The position numbers and the translations under genes were made by a program. The notes below the pieces were generated by a model that saw only the letters and a program-made list of their open reading frames with translations, was not told where the DNA came from and searched no databases. From a virus: DNA of 64,000 nt. How positions within the stretch are numbered: the stretch's first letter is position 1; every line of letters starts with the position of its first letter. Positions 1 through 6,308 of this stretch are shown here, piece after piece. The stretch lies in the IMG/VR virus record IMGVR_UViG_3300036770_005052, positions 62,001-126,000 of that record, one strand, 5' to 3'.

Positions 1-359
1 TTCCATATTCTAGCGTAAGTGAACAAAATTCTTTCAGTGGAACAATCAGTGATAAAATTAGTGATGCTGTTGGAAAAATGAATGAAATGGGATCTGCATC
101 ATTGGGATCTCAAGATCAAGGATACTCTTCTATTCGTAAAGAATATTCTAAATTTTACAATTTTGTAAAAGGTGGTAATGATAGCTTGAGTTCTCTTCGT
201 AGAGAAACAATGTTTATCAACATTTTGCAAGGATTGCATCCTCTTGAAGCTGAAATACTTTGTTTGGTTAAAGATAAGAAATTAGAAACAAAATATAAAA
301 TTACAAAAGAAATTGTTTCACAAGCTTACCCAGATATTATTTGGGGTGGAAGATCTTGA
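1..359 (+). CDS. DUF6433-like phage protein, C-terminal part
   Basis: The reading frame is open from the left edge (first full codon at base 3), so only the C-terminal 118 residues are present. The end of the protein has the pattern I recall from the DUF6433 family of T4-like cyanophages: a segment about an induced complex of acidic and hydrophobic residues, LHPLEAEILCLVKDKKL, followed by a final AYPDIIWG. The family function is unknown to me. An internal ATG at 78 is probably not the start, because upstream codons remain open and similar in composition. The stop overlaps the next gene. The family call is from memory of motif shape; moderately sure. Confidence 0.6.
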   Translation, partial: PYSSVSEQNSFSGTISDKISDAVGKMNEMGSASLGSQDQGYSSIRKEYSKFYNFVKGGNDSLSSLRRETMFINILQGLHPLEAEILCLVKDKKLETKYKITKEIVSQAYPDIIWGGRS

Positions 360-700
360 GGAAAGAATTAGTAAAAACTAAGGAGGAACTTGATGTTGTG
401 GAATGGACAACTGAAGAAAAAACAAATTTACCTCCTAAGTATGGATGTCAGATTTTAGTTGAAAATGCCTCATATGAAGAACAAAGAGATACTTCTTTTC
501 CTACTGATGCACATTTAGTATATTACATTGTAAATGAAAAATCCTATGTTGATGTGTGCAGGGGAACTAGAGTAAAAATTTTTGATTTGTATTATGATAA
601 ATTTGGTTCTGGTGCAATCAAAAAAATATATTGGGGATATGGGAGAGTTAATCCTAAAATTTGGGGATATAAAGCACCCGAAAAGAAAAAAAGAAAGTAA
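356..700 (+). CDS. Hypothetical protein, Lys-rich C-terminus
   Basis: A 114-residue reading frame if it starts at the TTG at 356, which overlaps the stop of the previous gene. A GTG at 398 is an alternative: it lies 12 bases after an AGGAGG at 380-385 and would give 100 residues. No in-frame ATG exists near the start. The protein is mixed alpha/beta with several aromatic residues and ends in a basic tail (PEKKKRK). I do not recognise a family. It probably belongs to the same transcript as the gene upstream. Confidence 0.55.
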   Translation: MRKELVKTKEELDVVEWTTEEKTNLPPKYGCQILVENASYEEQRDTSFPTDAHLVYYIVNEKSYVDVCRGTRVKIFDLYYDKFGSGAIKKIYWGYGRVNPKIWGYKAPEKKKRK

Positions 701-719
701 TTTTCCAAAAGCTGGAAAA
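701..719. repeat. Inverted repeat after the first operon
   Basis: TTTTCCA at 701-707 and TGGAAAA at 713-719 form a perfect 7-bp hairpin with a 5-base loop directly behind the stop at 700. It is followed by A-residues, not a T-run, so it is not a classical intrinsic terminator on the plus strand. It may stabilise the 3' end. The rest of 720-784 is AT-rich with no gene seen. Confidence 0.4.
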
Positions 720-784
720 AAAATTCGCCAAAATTTTTTCGCACGAAGGTTTTTTAAAATTGTAACATCTTATACATAAAAAGC

Positions 785-813
785 TTGCTATATAGATTGA
801 ATAGGGTTATAAT
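785..813 (+). promoter_or_regulatory. Sigma-70-type promoter for riboswitch-peptide operon
   Basis: TTGCTA at 785-790 is separated by exactly 17 bases from a perfect TATAAT at 808-813. Transcription should begin around 820, immediately before the structured leader at 824. This is a host-type promoter and suggests early expression. Confidence 0.75.
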
Positions 814-823
814 AATCCTCTAA

Positions 824-875
824 CGTTCATCCCTTTGGGACGGAAGTAAGCCGACTCGGAACGGATCGTTCATCT
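824..875 (+). promoter_or_regulatory. Glutamine-riboswitch-like leader (glnA / Downstream-peptide class)
   Basis: The leader shows the hallmarks I recall for this RNA class: CGTTC (824-828) pairs with GAACG (859-863); a small hairpin CCC-TTT-GGG lies at 831-839; then the conserved ACGGAAGTAAG (840-850) and CCGACT (851-856). CGG at 841-843 could form the pseudoknot with CCG at 851-853. Known members bind L-glutamine and control short peptide genes or glutamine synthetase control in cyanobacteria and their phages. The GGAACGGA at 858-865 lies where a ribosome site for the ATG at 876 would be, so forming the CGTTC/GAACG stem could hide it. Ligand is inferred from class membership. Confidence 0.8.
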
Positions 876-1028
876 ATGGAAACACTCATTCTGACATGCT
901 TACAAGCACACTTAATTGCTGGGAGAGTTCATCAACAGAACATTTCCAAACAGGTAAAGAATGATTTAATTTGGGAAATAAAACAGATCTCTCCAAAGGA
1001 GTGTAAAATAGACGCAAAAGCCGACTGA
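876..1028 (+). CDS. Riboswitch-associated 50-aa peptide (METLILTCLQA type)
   Basis: A 50-residue protein that begins METLILTCLQAHLIAG and ends with a SPKECKIDAKAD-like tail. I recall similar short peptides in marine cyanobacteria and cyanophages behind Downstream-peptide RNAs, but no function is established that I know of. By analogy with small glutamine-synthetase-inactivating factors controlled by the related glutamine riboswitch, a role in nitrogen signalling is plausible but unproven. The ATG at 876 lies six bases after the motif region CGTTCATCT. The stop sits inside a second aptamer-like segment (see findings). Confidence 0.75.
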   Translation: METLILTCLQAHLIAGRVHQQNISKQVKNDLIWEIKQISPKECKIDAKAD

Positions 1029-1067
1029 AGGAACGCTCTTTAACCTAAACCATTAAGGAGAAACCTA

Positions 1068-1202
1068 ATGTCTAAAGTCGTATATCGCGGTGTCGAATAT
1101 GATACCGAAGTTCGTCGCCAGCAACAGCAGGCACAACAGCAACCCCAACAATACAACGAAACCTATCGTGGTGTTAAGTTTGTGAAGGAGGGGCAAAAAT
1201 GA
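1068..1202 (+). CDS. DUF4278-like YRGV peptide
   Basis: A 44-residue protein with two copies of the YRGV motif, VVYRGVEY near the start and TYRGVKF near the end, joined by a Gln-rich linker. This is the signature of DUF4278, a small family common in cyanobacteria and cyanophages with unknown function. The start is fixed by a strong ribosome site AAGGAG at 1055-1060, eight bases before ATG. It is the second peptide of the riboswitch transcript and overlaps the next start by four bases. Confidence 0.8.
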   Translation: MSKVVYRGVEYDTEVRRQQQQAQQQPQQYNETYRGVKFVKEGQK

Positions 1203-1300
1203 ATACTTACTTCGTTCGATATTTAAAAAGAAAAGCAAAGAAGGAACAACTCCTTCATAATGCACAACTGAATATGGCAAAGCAACCACAAATTGCTTGA
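1199..1300 (+). CDS. 33-aa basic peptide
   Basis: A 33-residue, strongly basic peptide (MNTYFVRYLKRKAKKEQ...). Its ATG overlaps the stop of the YRGV peptide as ATGA and has GGAGG at 1186-1191 just upstream, so translation is likely coupled. It is the last gene before the terminator. Function unknown; gene reality is supported by spacing and ribosome site. Confidence 0.6.
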   Translation: MNTYFVRYLKRKAKKEQLLHNAQLNMAKQPQIA

Positions 1301-1305
1301 TTTGG

Positions 1306-1332
1306 GAGGGGACTTGATCCCCTCTTTTTTTT
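1306..1332 (+). terminator. Intrinsic terminator
   Basis: GAGGGGA (1306-1312) and TCCCCTC (1318-1324) form a perfect 7-bp stem with a 5-base loop, followed by eight T residues. It ends the riboswitch-peptide operon. Confidence 0.95.
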
Positions 1333-1363
1333 ATGCTAAAATGAATTGAAGTAACTATAAAGT

Positions 1364-1516
1364 ATGGACAAAGAAAAACTAAAACTTATTGTTCGTAATC
1401 TTGAATTACTGATTGATTCTTTGAAAGTAGAAATTTACTCTGATACTTCTGCATCTAAAGCACCAAAAAGAGTTATTGATGATTATGACGAAATTTTCGA
1501 GGAATATGACAACTAG
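1364..1516 (+). CDS. Hypothetical acidic 50-aa protein
   Basis: A 50-residue protein beginning MDKEKLKLIVRNLELLIDSLK, predicted helical, with an acidic end (DDYDEIFEEYDN). I recall similar short genes in cyanomyoviruses but no function. It starts 32 bases after the terminator; a TATAAAG at 1355 could serve as a promoter -10 or late element. It overlaps the next gene by 11 bases. Confidence 0.65.
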   Translation: MDKEKLKLIVRNLELLIDSLKVEIYSDTSASKAPKRVIDDYDEIFEEYDN

Positions 1517-1676
1517 TAGAGCAAAAAAACTGGTTAAACTTCTGGAAAGAATGTTGAAACAAGATCATCTATTTTCAGAAGAGCAACTGGTAGAAATCAA
1601 ACAACAAATGCGAGTAGTAAAACAAGAACTTGCAGAATTTGAGACACAAACATCAAAAGGATTTGGAAAGAAATGA
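1506..1676 (+). CDS. Hypothetical helical 56-aa protein
   Basis: A 56-residue basic, helical protein (MTTSRAKKLVKLLERMLKQ...) with heptad-like leucines. The start at 1506 is preferred over an in-frame upstream ATG at 1476 because the latter would run deep into the previous gene, and GAGG lies at 1499-1502. It overlaps thyX by four bases, so the two are probably translated together. No family recognised. Confidence 0.6.
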   Translation: MTTSRAKKLVKLLERMLKQDHLFSEEQLVEIKQQMRVVKQELAEFETQTSKGFGKK

Positions 1677-2425
1677 AACCCATTAAAGCAAAAGACCTTC
1701 TTGAACTGGATAAAAGACTTGAAGTTGTAAAACTTCAGGGATACCCAATCCCAGAACAAGTTATTTGGCAGGCAGGAAAGGGCGATTATTCTGAAGTTCC
1801 GATTCATAATGTTCCAGTTCCCAACCATCATGAATGTGGTCAGTGGATTGTTGAACAATTGTTAGCTAATGAGAGGGGGCATTGGGGTCCAATTGAGCAC
1901 CCTGGCATTACTTTTTCTTGTGCTGGATTTGTTCATAATGTTATCGTTCAGGCAAGAACTCATCGTATCGGAACCAGTTGGGATGTTCAGTCTCAGCGTT
2001 ACACTGGAAAACGTGTTCTTAAAGTTGCCAAGCGTGAACTCCATGTTGAGGAAGTCTTCTACGTGCGCCCTCAGGGGTACTACACTAACCGTAAGGGTAA
2101 GAAGTATGAATGGGCCGAAGAGCACCGACAACGCAAGTTAGAGCGCATTTTGAGTGAGTGTGAGGAGTATGCTGATTACTATGAGCAGGGTATGTGTGAA
2201 GAGCATATTCGGGATTATCTTCCTCAGGCAATTCGTCAGAACTTTGTAGTCTCATTTAATCTTCGTTCAGTTCTTCACTTTATGGATCTTCGTTCTAAAC
2301 TTGATGCTCAAATTGAAATTCAAGCACTTTGTGATGCAATTGCTCCCGAACTTCAAAAATGGTCTCCTAATGTTTGGAGGTATTATGAAGAGAAGCGTCT
2401 TCACAAGGCACGTTTGAGTCCATAA
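1673..2425 (+). CDS. thyX: Flavin-dependent thymidylate synthase ThyX
   Basis: The enzyme makes dTMP from dUMP with methylene-tetrahydrofolate, using FAD and NADPH, to supply phage DNA synthesis. The 250-residue product has the ThyX signature region around residues 94-110 (ARTHRIGTSWDVQSQRY) and the C-terminal NLRSVLHFMDLR...AQIEI segment that closes the active site. The usual RHRx7S motif reads THR and is followed by eight residues before the Ser, a variation discussed in findings. The start ATG overlaps the preceding stop (ATGA). thyX is a frequent cyanophage auxiliary gene. Confidence 0.93.
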   Translation: MKPIKAKDLLELDKRLEVVKLQGYPIPEQVIWQAGKGDYSEVPIHNVPVPNHHECGQWIVEQLLANERGHWGPIEHPGITFSCAGFVHNVIVQARTHRIGTSWDVQSQRYTGKRVLKVAKRELHVEEVFYVRPQGYYTNRKGKKYEWAEEHRQRKLERILSECEEYADYYEQGMCEEHIRDYLPQAIRQNFVVSFNLRSVLHFMDLRSKLDAQIEIQALCDAIAPELQKWSPNVWRYYEEKRLHKARLSP

Positions 2426-2428
2426 ATA
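2421..2428 (+). promoter_or_regulatory. T4-type late promoter CATAAATA
   Basis: CATAAATA overlaps the end of thyX and lies about 25 bases before the next start, matching the T4 late consensus TATAAATA at seven of eight positions. Confidence 0.5.
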
Positions 2429-2452
2429 TTTTTGTGTTGATTTTGTAACTTT

Positions 2453-2695
2453 ATGGCAATATATCCAATTATTAACAAAGAGACTGGTGAGAAAAAAGTC
2501 ATTGAGATGAGTGTTAATGATATTATGCAGTGGTATAAAGACAATCCTGAATGGAAAAGGGATTGGTCTGAAGGATGTGCTACTCCAGGAGAAGTTGGTG
2601 ATTGGAGGAATAAACTAACCTCCAAGCATCCTTCGTGGAATACCGTCCTAGAAAAAGCATCAAAAGCACCAGGTTCAACTGTTAAGAAACTCTAA
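2453..2695 (+). CDS. Conserved cyanophage hypothetical protein (80 aa)
   Basis: An 80-residue protein beginning MAIYPIINKETGEKKVIEMS, with a central PEWKRDWSEGCATPGEVGDW and an end KAPGSTVKKL. I recall this arrangement, including the EVGDW segment and the SxAPGS end, from T4-like cyanophages where it sits near phoH. It may be a remnant of an FmdB-like zinc ribbon protein, but the Cys pairs are absent here. Function unknown. Confidence 0.7.
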   Translation: MAIYPIINKETGEKKVIEMSVNDIMQWYKDNPEWKRDWSEGCATPGEVGDWRNKLTSKHPSWNTVLEKASKAPGSTVKKL

Positions 2696-2696
2696 T

Positions 2697-3449
2697 ATGG
2701 CAAGAAGAAAAAGAACAGAGCAACCAATCGGAGTTGGTCTTACTACTCGTCAAACAAAGCGTAAAAAAACATTGAGTTCTGAATATCTAATTGATATAGA
2801 ACCACTTACAGAAAATCAAAGAAAACTTTTTGAATCTTATTCGGAACAAAAGCATATAGTTGCTTATGGTTGCGCAGGAACAGGTAAAACTTTTATCACA
2901 CTTTACAATGCTTTATGTGAAGTTTTGGATGAAAGATCTCCATATGAAAAAATTTATTTGGTTCGTTCATTAGTTGCTACACGGGAAATTGGCTTTCTTC
3001 CTGGTTCATATGATGATAAGTCAGATATTTATCAAATTCCCTATAAGAATATGGTAAAATATATGTTCCAACTTTCAAGCGATGCGGAGTTTGAGATGCT
3101 CTATGGAAATCTCAAATCGCAGGAAACGATTAAGTTCTGGTCAACTTCTTTTCTTCGTGGAACAACATTAGATAATGCAATTATCATCGTGGATGAGTTT
3201 CAAAATTGCACAATGCATGAATTGGATTCTATTATTACTCGTGTCGGTGAAAGTTCAAAAATTATGTTTTGTGGAGATGCAACCCAATCCGATTTGCAAA
3301 AAACAAACGAGCGAAATGGTATCATAGATTTTATGACAGTATTGCGAAAAATGCCATCTTTTGATATAATTGAGTTTGGTGTAGACGATATTGTTCGTTC
3401 TGGACTTGTTAAAGAATACATTGTTGCAAAAATGGATGCTGGTTTTTGA
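2697..3449 (+). CDS. phoH: PhoH-like P-loop ATPase
   Basis: A 250-residue PhoH-family protein. It has a Walker A loop GCAGTGKT (about residues 58-65), the PhoH-typical RSLVATREIGFLPGS segment, a Walker B IIIVDEFQN (about 162-170) and a CGDATQSD sensor motif. PhoH proteins are predicted RNA-associated ATPases. The phage gene is a common marine phage marker whose role in infection is unsettled. The start lies two bases after the preceding stop. The stop overlaps the next ATG. Confidence 0.93.
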   Translation: MARRKRTEQPIGVGLTTRQTKRKKTLSSEYLIDIEPLTENQRKLFESYSEQKHIVAYGCAGTGKTFITLYNALCEVLDERSPYEKIYLVRSLVATREIGFLPGSYDDKSDIYQIPYKNMVKYMFQLSSDAEFEMLYGNLKSQETIKFWSTSFLRGTTLDNAIIIVDEFQNCTMHELDSIITRVGESSKIMFCGDATQSDLQKTNERNGIIDFMTVLRKMPSFDIIEFGVDDIVRSGLVKEYIVAKMDAGF

Positions 3450-4129
3450 TGTTTAATCATATTGATATTGAACTCCCACAGTTGGAGCGTGAAACAATCG
3501 ATGGCGTAAGATATTACAAAGTCCCTGACGCAGAAGAACTTCTCCGACTGGTCTCCATCACTTCGGTGACCAGTCATTTTAATAAAGAAATTTTTGTTAA
3601 ATGGCGTAAAAAAGTCGGTGAAGAAGAAGCAGATAAGATTACTCGGCAGGCAACTAGTCGGGGAACTGATATGCATACTTTAGTTGAGCATCTTTTAAAA
3701 AACGAAGACCTTCCATCAGTTCAACCTCTTTCTGAGTTTTTATTTAAAATTGCAAAACCAGAACTCAATCGTATAAATAATATTTACGCCCTTGAGGGGT
3801 CCCTATATAGTAAGCAACTGGGAATCGCGGGAACAGTTGATTGTATTGCCGAATATAATGGTGAGTTAGCGATAATCGACTTTAAGACTTCTAAAAAACC
3901 AAAACCACGTGAGTGGATTGAGCATTATTTTGTTCAGTGTATGGCATATGGATGTATGCTTTACGAATTGACTGGAATTTCAGTCAAAAAACTTGTAATC
4001 ATTATGGCTTGCGAAAATGGAGAATGTATCGTTTATGAAGAATATGACAAATCAAAATACATCAAACTACTCACCCAATATATTAGAAAGTTTGTTAGAG
4101 ATAAATTGGAACTCTATGGAAACGAATAA
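3449..4129 (+). CDS. PD-(D/E)XK exonuclease-like protein
   Basis: A 226-residue protein with the nuclease core motif GTVDCIAEY (about residue 128 onward) followed by IIDFKTSKK (about 143-151), which supplies the D...(D/E)XK metal-binding residues. It resembles the exonucleases of T4-like cyanophages that are related to the mitochondrial MGME1 group. Likely substrate is single-stranded or flap DNA during replication or host DNA breakdown; this is inferred. The ATG at 3449 overlaps the phoH stop; a TTG just upstream is less likely. Confidence 0.75.
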   Translation: MFNHIDIELPQLERETIDGVRYYKVPDAEELLRLVSITSVTSHFNKEIFVKWRKKVGEEEADKITRQATSRGTDMHTLVEHLLKNEDLPSVQPLSEFLFKIAKPELNRINNIYALEGSLYSKQLGIAGTVDCIAEYNGELAIIDFKTSKKPKPREWIEHYFVQCMAYGCMLYELTGISVKKLVIIMACENGECIVYEEYDKSKYIKLLTQYIRKFVRDKLELYGNE

Positions 4130-4376
4130 AGAATTAGAAAAAGCAATAGAAAATAAATTTTTAACACCTTCTAAGTTTGCTCTTGAAATTGAAAAAATTG
4201 TTGCTGAAGAAAATTTTAACTATATTGATGCAATTGTTCATTATTGCGAAATCAATAATCTTGAAGTAGAATCAGTTACGAAACTCATTTCAAAACCTTT
4301 GAAAGAAAGATTAAAGTGGGACGCAACTCGTCTTAACTTTATGAAAAAAACTTCGAGAGCACGACTTCCACTATGA
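4116..4376 (+). CDS. gp33: Late transcription co-activator gp33
   Basis: An 86-residue protein beginning METNKELEKAIENKFLTPS and ending MKKTSRARLPL. In T4, gp33 binds host RNA polymerase and links the late sigma factor gp55 to the sliding clamp. The protein has the short helical build of cyanophage gp33, and the neighbour is gp59, as in T4 where 33, 59 and 32 are adjacent. The ATG at 4116 lies inside the end of the nuclease gene; a longer frame from 4017 would overlap it much more and is not preferred. Confidence 0.82.
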   Translation: METNKELEKAIENKFLTPSKFALEIEKIVAEENFNYIDAIVHYCEINNLEVESVTKLISKPLKERLKWDATRLNFMKKTSRARLPL

Positions 4377-4963
4377 GTCCTTTTGAGACATATCAAACTT
4401 ATCTTTCTATGAAAAGTCATTTTACTAATAGTAAATATGACTTTTTTAAATATGGGGGTAAATCTAGAGCAACCGTTACTTCTTTTAACAAACGGCGCGA
4501 TAAATATTTTTTTGAGAAGACAAGTCGCAAGTATTCTGATAAAGAAGTCGTAGATTTTTTAGTATCAAACTTTGTAGCATCGGATTCCCCTAGCAACTTA
4601 TGGATTGGAGAAATTATCAATTCTGGAGAAAGGACCTACGCAGATTGGATGCGGAGACAGCAGAGTTTGACTTACTTGTTCAAAGAACAATCAACGGAAT
4701 TGTTCTCCGAAAGCGAATTGGAAACTGTGTTCAACTGCTCCAAAGGACATCCTATAGTCCTCAAAAGATTTCTAAGCGGGAAATTATCACCAGAAACATT
4801 CGTAATTTACGACAAAATATTTTCAATCGTAAAAGATTTTGACAAGAAACTGTTGGATCCCGTATGGGAAACTGTTAGTTTAAAGATTAAAAAGTATTCT
4901 TCGTTTCTAAATATTGATGTATTTCAGTACAAAAAAATTTTAAGGGAAATCATAGATGAGTAA
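4373..4963 (+). CDS. gp59: Helicase loader gp59
   Basis: A 196-residue protein matching the build of T4 gp59 (217 aa): an N-terminal MSPFETYQTYLSMKSHF, then YDFFKYGGK and RRDKYFFEK segments, and a C-terminal WETVSLKIKKYSSFL. gp59 binds fork DNA and gp32 and loads the gp41 helicase. The ATG overlaps the gp33 stop (ATGA), and gp32 is two genes downstream, the expected T4 context. Confidence 0.88.
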   Translation: MSPFETYQTYLSMKSHFTNSKYDFFKYGGKSRATVTSFNKRRDKYFFEKTSRKYSDKEVVDFLVSNFVASDSPSNLWIGEIINSGERTYADWMRRQQSLTYLFKEQSTELFSESELETVFNCSKGHPIVLKRFLSGKLSPETFVIYDKIFSIVKDFDKKLLDPVWETVSLKIKKYSSFLNIDVFQYKKILREIIDE

Positions 4964-5288
4964 CTTTTTTGACTCCGATATTATTCAAGACGAATTGAAA
5001 GAAATCAATAAGTTGCAAGAAGAGATTTACGGTAGTATTCTCACTTTTGGTGGAATGACCCGCGAAACAAAACTGGAACATATTGAAAAACTTGAAATCT
5101 TGTTAGAAAAACAAAGAGTGATGTACACTAGATTATCCCTTTCAGATGATCCAAAGGCGGTCGAAATGAAAGAGAACCTACGCAAATCAGTTGCACTGAT
5201 GGGTTTCCCACCAGAAACTGATATGAATATATTATTCTGTAGTATGAATAAAACAATCGAATCTCTCAAGCAATATATTGACCTCTGA
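4956..5288 (+). CDS. DUF1825-like protein
   Basis: A 110-residue helical protein beginning MSNFFDSDIIQDELKEINKL, with TRETKLEHIEKLEILLEKQ and a LSLSDDPKAVEMK segment. This pattern resembles DUF1825, a family otherwise found in cyanobacteria, and similar genes lie between gp59 and gp32 in cyanophages. Function is unknown; the position suggests a replication or transcription accessory. It overlaps gp59 by eight bases. The gp32 promoter begins within its last codons. Confidence 0.7.
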   Translation: MSNFFDSDIIQDELKEINKLQEEIYGSILTFGGMTRETKLEHIEKLEILLEKQRVMYTRLSLSDDPKAVEMKENLRKSVALMGFPPETDMNILFCSMNKTIESLKQYIDL

Positions 5289-5306
5289 GAGCATCTTTGC
5301 TATAAT
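5278..5306 (+). promoter_or_regulatory. Strong sigma-70 promoter for gene 32
   Basis: TTGACC at 5278-5283, a 17-base spacer and TATAAT at 5301-5306, with the extended TGC before the -10. A ribosome site CGAGG lies at 5338-5342 before the gp32 ATG. The 5' leader is about 37 bases. Confidence 0.88.
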
Positions 5307-5349
5307 ATCTAAGTAAATCACTCGAATCCAATTTATCCGAGGTAATCTA

Positions 5350-6279
5350 ATGGGCTTTGCCGATCTTAAAAAACAATCTAAACTGGGCTCTCTGACCGCC
5401 AAACTGGTCAAAGAAGTCGAAAAAATGAATACCACCAATAGTTCTTCTGACGAACGTGTATGGAAGTTAGACGTAGATAAAAGTGGTAATGGTTTCGCAG
5501 TAATTCGTTTTCTTCCTGCTCCTGATGGGGAAGATCTTCCGTTTGTAAAGCTTTATAGCCACGCATTCCAAGGCACTGGTGGTTGGTATATTGAAAACTC
5601 CTTAACCACTATCGGCCAAAAAGATCCAGTTTCTGAATATAACACTCAACTCTGGAACAATGGAACTGATGCTGGTAAAGAATTAGCGCGTAAGCAAAAG
5701 CGCAAATTAACTTATATTAGCAACATTTATGTTGTGAAGGATCCTGCTAATCCCGAAAACGAAGGTAAAGTCTTTCTCTTTAAGTACGGTAAAAAAATCT
5801 TTGACAAACTGACTGCAGCTATGCAACCCGAGTTTGAAGATGAAGAAGCAATTGATCCTTTTGACTTCTGGCAAGGTGCCAACTTCAAGTTGAAGGCAAA
5901 AAATGTTGCTGGTTATCGTAACTATGATTCCAGCGAGTTTGCAAATCCCGCTCCTATGCTGGACGATGATGATGCAATGGAAGCGGTATGGAAGAAGCAA
6001 TATTCACTTGCCGAACTAGTTGCTGCCGATCAGTTCAAGACTTATGATGAACTGAAAAAGCGTCTTGATTCTGTTCTTGGTTCTAAGTCTTCTGTTCGTT
6101 TAGATGAAGAAGTTGAGAATGAGGAAGAGTATTCTCGTGGTTCTGTGAAGGAACTTGATGATGATCTTCGTTCAGAACTTAACAATCTGAAACCTACTCG
6201 ACGTGCTTCTGCACCTGTGGAGGAAGATGAGGATGATGATGCCCTCAGTTATTTTGCAAAACTTGCATCAGACGATTGA
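5350..6279 (+). CDS. gp32: Single-stranded DNA-binding protein gp32
   Basis: A 309-residue protein that coats single-stranded DNA in replication, recombination and repair. It has the basic N-terminal segment (LKKQSKLGSL), the OB-fold core with SHAFQGTGGWYIE and FGKKIFDKL-like segments, and a highly acidic C-terminal tail (EEDEDDDALSYF) used to recruit partners. The T4 zinc site needs a His and three Cys; His71 is kept, but the Cys positions carry roughly S84, V94 and Y97, so zinc is probably not bound. It has its own strong promoter and a terminator, consistent with very high expression. Confidence 0.95.
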   Translation: MGFADLKKQSKLGSLTAKLVKEVEKMNTTNSSSDERVWKLDVDKSGNGFAVIRFLPAPDGEDLPFVKLYSHAFQGTGGWYIENSLTTIGQKDPVSEYNTQLWNNGTDAGKELARKQKRKLTYISNIYVVKDPANPENEGKVFLFKYGKKIFDKLTAAMQPEFEDEEAIDPFDFWQGANFKLKAKNVAGYRNYDSSEFANPAPMLDDDDAMEAVWKKQYSLAELVAADQFKTYDELKKRLDSVLGSKSSVRLDEEVENEEEYSRGSVKELDDDLRSELNNLKPTRRASAPVEEDEDDDALSYFAKLASDD

Positions 6280-6287
6280 TTTTGTGC

Positions 6288-6306
6288 GGGGGGGGAAACC
6301 CCCCTT
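6288..6306. terminator. Terminator between convergent operons
   Basis: A run of eight G (6288-6295), AAA, and six C (6299-6304) followed by TTTCTT. It can form a very stable hairpin and lies between the gp32 stop and the end of the minus-strand gp53, so it may serve both strands. Confidence 0.8.
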
Positions 6307-6308
6307 TC

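Noticed and set aside
701-784. Intrinsic terminator after the second gene
   Set aside because: The 7-bp hairpin is followed by A residues and the next T-rich stretch is too far away. It is listed only as an inverted repeat.
1065-1289. Minus-strand frame across the YRGV and 33-aa peptides
   Set aside because: The plus-strand peptides have a strong ribosome site, a known motif, an ATGA overlap and a shared promoter and terminator; the minus frame has none of these.
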